From NCBI GenBank assembly GCA_051004815.1, contig JBPCJY010000124.1, positions 1 to 28,023 of the forward strand: DNA of 28,023 bases, given 5' to 3'. The position numbers and the translations under genes are program-made. The stretch comes from JBBQXY01 sp051004815. GTDB taxonomy: Bacteria; Chloroflexota; Ktedonobacteria; Ktedonobacterales; Ktedonobacteraceae. This document shows, in pieces, positions 6,393-12,163 of the stretch (position 1 is the stretch's first letter; every line of letters starts with the position of its first letter). Below the pieces are notes generated by a model. It saw only the letters and a program-made list of their open reading frames with translations. It was not told where the DNA came from and made no database searches.

Positions 6393-7445
6393 TTAATAGA
6401 AGATGGTCGTCGTACGGTGATATGGCTTCATTGCAGTTGAATGTTGCCCCAAAGACCAGAGACGCAAATCAAGCTGAGCGGCGGTGAGCGGATAACCTTC
6501 GTGCGTCATGGCACGGCGTAACAGTTCACAGGCCCATATTGTGGCGGCCCGCAGCTCCACCTCTTCCTCGGAACCCGCTTCGATTATTTCCTGGTTGTCG
6601 ATGCGTTGTGCCAGGGAGGGATGATATTCTAGGATACCATATTGACGCAGTACTTGTGGCAGTTTGTAATCGGCAAAGACGGTGAGCTGATCAATGTCGG
6701 GGAATGCGCCCCAGCTTTGCCCACTAAACGAACTATGGAGATCGGCTACACAGATTTGTGCTCGTTTCAAAAAACGTACTTTATGCGTACGATAGAGTGC
6801 CACGTCATTAAACGAAGGGAAATGTTTTGCCAGAAGCAAGGCTAATTTGACGGCACTGCCATCTGCCTGCTCGATTGCGTTGGTAAACTGACCGCCGTAC
6901 CGCTCCAACAGCACACGCCCAACCTGGCGTATATTCTGGAGCCGTTGCTCGAAAAGCGGGATGGTCTGTTCGCCACGAAAAATAGCGGCCAAAGCTTCGT
7001 CGCTGATCGTGCTGAGATAGTGTGCGTCCCAAAGGGGAATATCTTCTTCCGCTGCTCGTGTGAGTGCTGCCGCCTCGGCCAGGTAGCCGTTGAGTAGCTC
7101 TCCCTTGTATTCTATACGCCAGCGGGGCTGATCTTTCTCGCCCCAAAAACAGAAATTCATGGCATCGAGCACAAGAATCCAGTTAACGGTGCGCTCAGTA
7201 CCATCAAAGAAGTGGTAGTGGTCATACGGCTGGGCGGTTGGAGGCGGAACAACGGTAGTATCCGTGCTATCCTGCTGCAGCCACTGCTGCGCTAGTTCAG
7301 CAACGCAGTCCTCATTTATCCAGGCGTGTTCACCCACCTCCACGACGCTTTGTGTGCTACTCAATACGCCTAACATATCAACGCTGTGCAGGTCGTATGG
7401 GGCTTTATCGTCTGCTGTATCAGGTTTTTGTAGGGAATCTATCAT
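6393..7445 (-). CDS. qng1: Queuosine 5'-phosphate N-glycosylase/hydrolase (DUF2419, Qng1 family)
   Basis: A 350-residue protein of the queuosine-salvage family known from human C9orf64/QNG1 and bacterial homologues. It releases the base queuine from queuosine 5'-monophosphate so that it can be reinserted into tRNA. Recognised family blocks are HFFDGTERTVNWILVLDAMN (79-98) and CFWGEKDQPRWRIEYKGE, then LLERYGGQF, KRAQICVADL (228-236, D235), FADYKLPQVL (257-266, D259) and EEVELRAATIWACELL. The start is taken as ATG 7445-7443, since AAAAAGGA lies 6-7 nt upstream and a promoter at 7477-7505 excludes the longer ATG at 7529. It is the first gene of an apparent operon with murE (24-nt gap) and mraY. 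I see no queuine transporter or tgt beside it. Confidence 0.88.
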   Translation of the reverse strand: MIDSLQKPDTADDKAPYDLHSVDMLGVLSSTQSVVEVGEHAWINEDCVAELAQQWLQQDSTDTTVVPPPTAQPYDHYHFFDGTERTVNWILVLDAMNFCFWGEKDQPRWRIEYKGELLNGYLAEAAALTRAAEEDIPLWDAHYLSTISDEALAAIFRGEQTIPLFEQRLQNIRQVGRVLLERYGGQFTNAIEQADGSAVKLALLLAKHFPSFNDVALYRTHKVRFLKRAQICVADLHSSFSGQSWGAFPDIDQLTVFADYKLPQVLRQYGILEYHPSLAQRIDNQEIIEAGSEEEVELRAATIWACELLRRAMTHEGYPLTAAQLDLRLWSLGQHSTAMKPYHRTTTIFY

Positions 7446-7476
7446 CTCATATCCTTTTTGGTTTGCAATTTCCTTG

Positions 7477-7505
7477 ATTCTACAGGTATTGGTAGCTTTC
7501 GTCAA
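7477..7505 (-). promoter_or_regulatory. Promoter of the qng1-murE-mraY operon
   Basis: Minus-strand -35 TTGACG (7505-7500), 17-nt spacer, -10 TAGAAT (7482-7477). Predicted +1 is near 7470, giving a ~25-nt leader that contains the ribosome site. Confidence 0.6.
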
Positions 7506-7515
7506 TGTTCTGAGA

Positions 7516-7563
7516 GCGGGCCGATACATCGGCGATGGCGGCGATAAATCGCGCCCTACGGTT
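7516..7563. repeat. Degenerate dispersed palindromic repeat
   Basis: Contains GGGCCGATACATCGGC, a small hairpin, followed by GGCGATAAATCGCGCCCTAC with a GCGAT-AA-ATCGC stem. The minus-strand reading CGTAGGGCGCGATTTATCGC resembles the piece at 23762-23782, so both may be copies of one intergenic repeat family. Confidence 0.4.
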
Positions 7564-7589
7564 CATCCGCAAGGATGCAGAGTCTTTTC

Positions 7590-7618
7590 TTGACGTGCTT
7601 TCCTAAATCATGTTATCT
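7590..7618 (+). promoter_or_regulatory. Promoter of the nucleotidyltransferase gene
   Basis: -35 TTGACG (7590-7595), 17-nt spacer, -10 TTATCT (7613-7618). A perfect TATAAT lies at 7623-7628 but at an unfavourable distance (27 nt) from that -35, so either may serve. The leader to 7712 is ~85-90 nt. Confidence 0.5.
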
Positions 7619-7711
7619 TTTCTATAATAGACAAGGCGTCTTGCTTTGTCTCAATCCTCATCTTCTTTCATTGTTGAATGAGGAGGATAGCGACCATCCC
7701 CAGGGGCATCC

Positions 7712-8461
7712 ATGAGTGAGATATCAGAGCCAATTGCCGACATAAAAGAAGAAGCCGTGCGTATCATCGAGGCCGCTCAGTCCGAAGGCGTTTTATTGCG
7801 CCTGCTCGGTGGCCTCGCTATCTATCTCCAATGTCCAAGTACTCATACTGATGAGCGGCTAATCCGTTCCTATGGAGATATGGATTTTGTGACGCTAGGC
7901 AAATGGAGTGCGAAAACAAAGGCACTGTTTGCTAAACTTGGCTATACAGGTAACAAAACGTTTAATGCTTTGCATGGACATCAGCGTCTGCTATTTTTTG
8001 ATGAGAAGCATGAACGGCACATTGATATTTTCATCGACCGTATGCAGATGTGTCACAATCTGGATTTCCGCTCACGATTGCAAATTGCCAATAGTACTAT
8101 ATCGCTTTCCGATCTTTTAATCACAAAATTGCAAATTGTCGAGATCAATGAGAAGGATATCAAGGATACTATCGCGCTGTTTGTAGATCACGAGGTGAGT
8201 GGTGCTGAGCAAGCTATCAATGCTTCCTACATTGCAAGCTTAACTTCCAACGATTGGGGACTGTATAAAACGCTGACGTTGAACCTCAATAAGCTCCGAG
8301 CTTTCGCCATGAAAGACAATTTCCCCGCTTTTGTCACGGAACATGTAGATACTTTGACCACAGCTATAGAGGCCAGCCCAAAGTCAATGGGCTGGAAGGC
8401 GCGTTCTATGGTTGGTGAGAGGGTGCGCTGGTACGAGCTGCCGGAAGAGGCCCATCAATAG
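7712..8461 (+). CDS. AbiEii-like nucleotidyltransferase-fold protein
   Basis: A 249-residue soluble protein with the minimal nucleotidyltransferase pattern: the LLGGLAIYL motif (G33-G34), the acidic pair in YGDMDF (D56, D58) and a third acidic position in HIDIFIDR (D105 or D109). These are followed by an AbiEii-like helical segment SLSDLLITKLQIVEINEKDIKD (D134, K139, K148-D149). Enzymes of this fold transfer nucleotides to proteins, RNA or drugs. AbiEii/MenA members are type IV toxins. No AbiEi antitoxin gene is adjacent and the next gene is a permease, so a toxin role is unsupported. The ATG is preceded by CAGGGGC. The function remains unknown beyond the fold. Confidence 0.6.
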   Translation: MSEISEPIADIKEEAVRIIEAAQSEGVLLRLLGGLAIYLQCPSTHTDERLIRSYGDMDFVTLGKWSAKTKALFAKLGYTGNKTFNALHGHQRLLFFDEKHERHIDIFIDRMQMCHNLDFRSRLQIANSTISLSDLLITKLQIVEINEKDIKDTIALFVDHEVSGAEQAINASYIASLTSNDWGLYKTLTLNLNKLRAFAMKDNFPAFVTEHVDTLTTAIEASPKSMGWKARSMVGERVRWYELPEEAHQ

Positions 8462-8726
8462 GGACTTGACGAAAAGCTCAACATCAGAGAAAATAGAGAT
8501 ATTACACAGGAGTTTTTGTGCTTATGTCAACTGTCGAGAATAGATGGCGATCTATTGTATTGCCTGAAAGGAGAACAAGCGCAGAGGAACAAGTTTCCAG
8601 GTGAAGAATCTGGAAGATATTGTATTATGGACATTTATTACACCCATTTGATCAGGCACATCATCTATGATGATGTTTTCATGCACGTTCTACCTTCCAT
8701 CATTTTTTCAAATTAGGAGGTGTCTC

Positions 8727-10385
8727 TTGGCGTTAAATAAGCGTTCCGCCAAAGAAGAACTTATTGCAGAGGATATCAAACGCCTGCACTCCATGGGCTA
8801 TGCGCAGGAATTGTTCCGAGCGATGGGTGGCTTCTCCAACTTCGCCATTTCTTTCACCATTATTTCCGTCCTGAGTGGCTGTTTAACTCTCTTCTACACT
8901 GGCATCACCACCTCTGGTTTTGCTGCCGGTTCGATTGGCTGGCCACTGGTGACTGTCTTTGTGGTGATTGTCGCGTTAGGCATGGCTGAGCTGGCTTCCG
9001 CGTATCCTACTGCTGGTGGTCTCTATTTCTGGGCCTCCAAGCTTGGTGGTGCTGGTTGGGGTTGGTTTACCGGTTGGTTCAACCTGATTGGGCAGGTAGC
9101 TGTCACGGCTGGTATCGATTACGGCCTAGCCGTCTCGATTGACGTGCTGCTCAATGCCTGGTTCCCCAAATTCCCGGCTACGCTTGGTTCCGTGCTGGCG
9201 ATTGATCCCGCGACGCAGTGGACAACGTTGACTATCTACGCGGTTGTGTTAATTTTACATGCCAGTCTTAACATCTTTGGAGTGCGTATTGTTGCTGCGC
9301 TTAACGATGTCAGCGTCTGGTGGCACATCGTGGGCGTCATTCTGATTGGCGGCGGTGTGGTGGTTGCGGCCCTGGTAGGCCAGCAGTTTGGTGGTGCGAA
9401 TTTTGCCGCAGTGGTGGCTCATCCCGCGCCGTTGAATTCAGCCGGTGTGCTTTTCAGTGTCAATCAGAAATACAACCAAACCGGTTTCCCCATCTGGTAC
9501 GCTTTCCTCTTAGGTCTTTTACTAGCGCAGTATACCTATACTGGTTACGATGCGTCCGCGCATATGACCGAGGAAACCATTGGAGCCGAGACGCGTGCGC
9601 CGTGGGGAGTAGTAATGTCGGTCGTCGTCTCTGCCGTTGCTGGCTACGCGGTGCTGATGGGCTTGCTGGCTGCAGCACCCGATATCAGCACTACGCTTAA
9701 TGTTGGTGCGGCAAGCGCGATTAACCCGGTGTTGTTCATTCTGGAAAGCCGCCTGGGATACATACTCGGGACGCTCTTCTTTGCTGTAGCAGTAGGAGCG
9801 CAATTCTTCTGTGGTATGTCTTCGATCACGACGAATTCGCGCATGATCTATGCCTTCTCGCGTGACGGAGCTGTACCCTTCTCGCGGCTGTGGCATAAGC
9901 TGGATCGTGGTCGCACACCGCGCAATGCCATCATACTTGCCGCGGTTTGCGCATTTATCCTGGCCATTCCTTCCGTCGTAAGCTTTACTGCCTACGTCGC
10001 AATCACCTCCATCGCGGTAATTGGACTCTACATTTCGTATGTCTTGCCAATTCTGCTGCGTTTGATGGTGAAGGATTTTAAGCCCGGACCATGGCACCTG
10101 GGAGCATGGAGTAGACCAATTGGCGTGATCTCCGTCTTGTGGGTTATCTTCATCGCCATCCTGTTTATGCTACCTACAGCGTGGCCGCTTACCGCGTTAA
10201 CCTTTAACTATACGGGCGTTGTCGTCCTTGGTGCGCTCGTATTACTCGTTATCTGGTGGTTTGCCAGTGTACGTCATTGGTTCAAAGGGCCACACGCACA
10301 AGGTTCCGCCGAACAACTCAGTGCTATTGAGCAGACGGTAGGAGAGAAGGTACGGATTGATGTAGAGGGGGCAGCTGGTAGTTAA
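8727..10385 (+). CDS. APC-superfamily amino acid permease
   Basis: About 552 residues with 12 or more hydrophobic segments, resembling the amino acid/choline (GABA-permease-like) branch of the APC superfamily of secondary transporters. Typical blocks are GGFSNFAISFTIISVLSGCL in the first helix, then GMAELASAYPTAGGLYFWAS and GWFTGWFNLIGQ. Later blocks are YTGYDASAHMTEET, the unwound-helix substrate site, and SRDGAVPFSRLW. It probably imports an amino acid or amine with H+ or Na+; the substrate is not readable. The start is taken as TTG 8727 because AGGAGG (8715-8720) lies six bases before it. The longer ATG at 8667 has no ribosome site and adds 20 atypical residues. The 265-nt gap before it shows no gene. 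Confidence 0.88.
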   Translation: MALNKRSAKEELIAEDIKRLHSMGYAQELFRAMGGFSNFAISFTIISVLSGCLTLFYTGITTSGFAAGSIGWPLVTVFVVIVALGMAELASAYPTAGGLYFWASKLGGAGWGWFTGWFNLIGQVAVTAGIDYGLAVSIDVLLNAWFPKFPATLGSVLAIDPATQWTTLTIYAVVLILHASLNIFGVRIVAALNDVSVWWHIVGVILIGGGVVVAALVGQQFGGANFAAVVAHPAPLNSAGVLFSVNQKYNQTGFPIWYAFLLGLLLAQYTYTGYDASAHMTEETIGAETRAPWGVVMSVVVSAVAGYAVLMGLLAAAPDISTTLNVGAASAINPVLFILESRLGYILGTLFFAVAVGAQFFCGMSSITTNSRMIYAFSRDGAVPFSRLWHKLDRGRTPRNAIILAAVCAFILAIPSVVSFTAYVAITSIAVIGLYISYVLPILLRLMVKDFKPGPWHLGAWSRPIGVISVLWVIFIAILFMLPTAWPLTALTFNYTGVVVLGALVLLVIWWFASVRHWFKGPHAQGSAEQLSAIEQTVGEKVRIDVEGAAGS

Positions 10386-10448
10386 TACTGGCTTTAGTGT
10401 TTCTTGCTAGCAACAAACGTTGCTATCGTGCGGCTTCCCAGCCTACTC

Positions 10449-10488
10449 GAGAAGGGAAATGTATGTAAAATGATACATTTCCCTTCTC
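10449..10488 (+). terminator. Hairpin terminator after the permease gene
   Basis: A perfect 16-bp stem (10449-10464 with 10473-10488) and an 8-nt loop, 63 nt after the permease stop. The following bases TCGTTTGTT are T-rich but not a full U-tract. Confidence 0.65.
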
Positions 10489-10549
10489 TCGTTTGTTAAC
10501 GGTCATAAGCCTTTTACTGATATATTCCGTTAGAACTGAGAGTTAGCTC

Positions 10550-10578
10550 TTGCTTTTTTTAAGTTTATCGTGTATAGT
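10550..10578 (+). promoter_or_regulatory. Candidate promoter of the peptide-prenyl synthase-kinase cluster
   Basis: -35 TTGCTT (10550-10555), 17-nt spacer, -10 TATAGT (10573-10578). Predicted +1 is near 10585, which would give a ~225-nt untranslated leader. Confidence 0.4.
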
Positions 10579-10808
10579 TGAAGTATGCACCTGTAATGAT
10601 TGAAAGCGATTGAGTTATCTTTGTATCTTTTATTGTATAGTGCAACCCACGGTGAAGCCTCCTCCTGGCATGTCCTCCTTGTGCGATGAACCTCAAAATG
10701 TGGGTTGGCCTCATGCAATCCCCAATGAGTTTCTGGAATTGAGAAAAGCAGGAAACGTTTATTTTCTGTCCCCCCTGAGCGATAGCAATAGAAAGGTAGC
10801 ATTTCCGA

Positions 10809-11021
10809 ATGGAAGAGCAGCAAATTCGAGATTTTGTGTACCGCGTTTCTAATGATGAGAAACTGCGCAAGGAACTAACCAACAGCCCTGACGATGTGCT
10901 GAGGCACGAGAGCTTTTCACCACGCGTGGCCGAGATTGTACGAAGGCTGATACCGCACCTGGCGTTTGACACTGCCCTTGCGACACCCTTAAACTGGTGG
11001 GCACATGGGTACACACATTAA
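10809..11021 (+). CDS. Small peptide precursor with C-terminal Trp-Trp (ComX-like/RiPP candidate)
   Basis: A 70-residue ORF with an amphipathic, charged leader (IRDFVYRVSNDEKLRKEL, then SPDDVL and SPRVAEIVRRLIPHL). It ends in a short, uncharged tail carrying adjacent tryptophans W63-W64 in TPLNWWAHGYTH. The leader pattern D-E-x-L-R-x-x-L-x-x-x-P-x-x-x-L resembles RiPP leader helices. Bacillus ComX pre-pheromones are 55-73 aa with a Trp near the C-terminus that ComQ prenylates. The gene sits 28 nt before an isoprenyl synthase-like gene, which sits before a multi-helix sensor kinase. AAAGG lies 11-12 nt before the ATG. That it is translated is likely; that it is a prenylated signal is inference from context, since it shows no clear identity to known ComX sequences. 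Confidence 0.6.
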   Translation: MEEQQIRDFVYRVSNDEKLRKELTNSPDDVLRHESFSPRVAEIVRRLIPHLAFDTALATPLNWWAHGYTH

Positions 11022-11049
11022 ATTGAGTAGTTCAAGATAACCATCAAGA

Positions 11050-12096
11050 ATGAGTGATAATTCGCATACTTATGTAAATCAATTTGCCGCTCAACAGAGC
11101 CTTCTCGTTGAGCGGCTTCAATTTCTTTTGGCAACGCTGCAAAGCGACTTACGTGCTGATGTTGTACGAGCATTAGGAGCCGAAGGGAAGCTGTTATCTC
11201 TGCAACGCGAACGGGATAGCAGTACACAATCGTCGCAGATTGTCGGTTCCTGGCCTTTATTAACGTTCCTGGTGGCGCAGAGCATTGCGCCAGAAATTGA
11301 TCTTGTTTATGCTAGTAGTGTGGCTGTGGCTATCGAATACTTTATTTGTGCCCTTGATCTATTGGATGATGTAGAAGATGATGATCAGACGCCAATAGTA
11401 CAAACGTTGGGCATTGCACGTACGCTGAATGTCTCGACCACGCTCTTAATGCTGGCGCAACAGGCTCTCCTCTCGCTATCGCAATACCATATTCCTCCTG
11501 AACGCATACTGCTGCTGCTTGATACGCTCCAGGCTTGCGCGTTAGCGGCGGCGACTGGTCAGCACAGAGACATCCTGGCCGAACAACAACCAGTGCAGGA
11601 TTTTACGGAGAATGATTGTATAGAAATCGCCCGCGGGAAGGCGGGTTCGCTGATGCGCGTGGCTTTTCTATTAGGGGCGATTTGCGCTGGCGCGGATGAA
11701 CGTACCCGTGAACAATTTTCGGCATTAGGTGAACTCCTGGGCATAGCCCATCAACTTGACAATGATGCGCATGACTTGTATTATCTACTACAAGATTATC
11801 CCTCTAATGAAACGCTTACAGGCACAGATACCATTATTCCTGGCGTGAAAACAGACCTGATACGAGGAAAGAAGACACTACCAGTTGTGCTTGCCGCTCA
11901 TAGAGAAGATGCTCTTCAAGGAAATGCATTGCCAGCCGATGAACAGAAGCAAGTGCATCAACGCGCACTGCAAGATGGAATAATTACGACATGGGGCATA
12001 TTTCTGCTGTATCATGAACGAGCACGTGACAGCTTACAGGAGATTGGTGCTTATGTGTCGGTTAGTCCATTACTGAGACTACTGTTAGATTTGTAG
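11050..12096 (+). CDS. Isoprenyl diphosphate synthase-family protein (ComQ-like candidate)
   Basis: A 348-residue all-helical member of the trans-isoprenyl diphosphate synthase superfamily. The first Asp-rich motif is LDLLDDVEDDD (DDxxD at 106-110). GQHRDI (170-175) matches GQ-x-x-D, RGKAGSLMRVA (196-206) is the conserved K-x-G block, and KTDLIRGKKTLP (267-278) is the D-L-x-x-G-K-x-T-L-P block. The second Asp-rich motif is altered to QLDNDAHD (235-242). The family includes farnesyl/geranylgeranyl diphosphate synthases and ComQ, which farnesylates or geranylates the ComX tryptophan. The position between a Trp-Trp peptide and a membrane kinase favours a ComQ-like role (inference). A plain polyprenyl diphosphate synthase is the alternative. 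It has no strong ribosome site, and coupling to the peptide gene 28 nt upstream is likely. Confidence 0.75.
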   Translation: MSDNSHTYVNQFAAQQSLLVERLQFLLATLQSDLRADVVRALGAEGKLLSLQRERDSSTQSSQIVGSWPLLTFLVAQSIAPEIDLVYASSVAVAIEYFICALDLLDDVEDDDQTPIVQTLGIARTLNVSTTLLMLAQQALLSLSQYHIPPERILLLLDTLQACALAAATGQHRDILAEQQPVQDFTENDCIEIARGKAGSLMRVAFLLGAICAGADERTREQFSALGELLGIAHQLDNDAHDLYYLLQDYPSNETLTGTDTIIPGVKTDLIRGKKTLPVVLAAHREDALQGNALPADEQKQVHQRALQDGIITTWGIFLLYHERARDSLQEIGAYVSVSPLLRLLLDL

Positions 12097-12163
12097 GAGA
12101 TGTCTAACCTGGCATCTGCATGTGGTAGAAATACGTGGCGGGGATTACATGGGAGGAAGTTAT

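Larger units (their letters stand above)
10386..10808. other. 423-bp region holding a terminator, a promoter and a long peptide-gene leader
   Basis: Contains the hairpin at 10449-10488, a promoter at 10550-10578 and ~225 nt of leader before the small peptide gene. The leader includes a paired CAACCCAC (10643-10650) and GTGGGTTG (10700-10707) that could form a long-range stem. I recognise no known riboswitch and no convincing upstream ORF. Confidence 0.5.

Noticed and set aside
8516..8716. 66-residue ORF before the permease
   Set aside because: Starts far from any ribosome site and shows no domain; its end covers the permease ribosome site.
10610..10852. 80-residue plus-strand ORF overlapping the Trp-Trp peptide gene in another frame
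   Set aside because: No start signal and no recognised pattern. The overlapping frame from 10809 has a ribosome site and better context.
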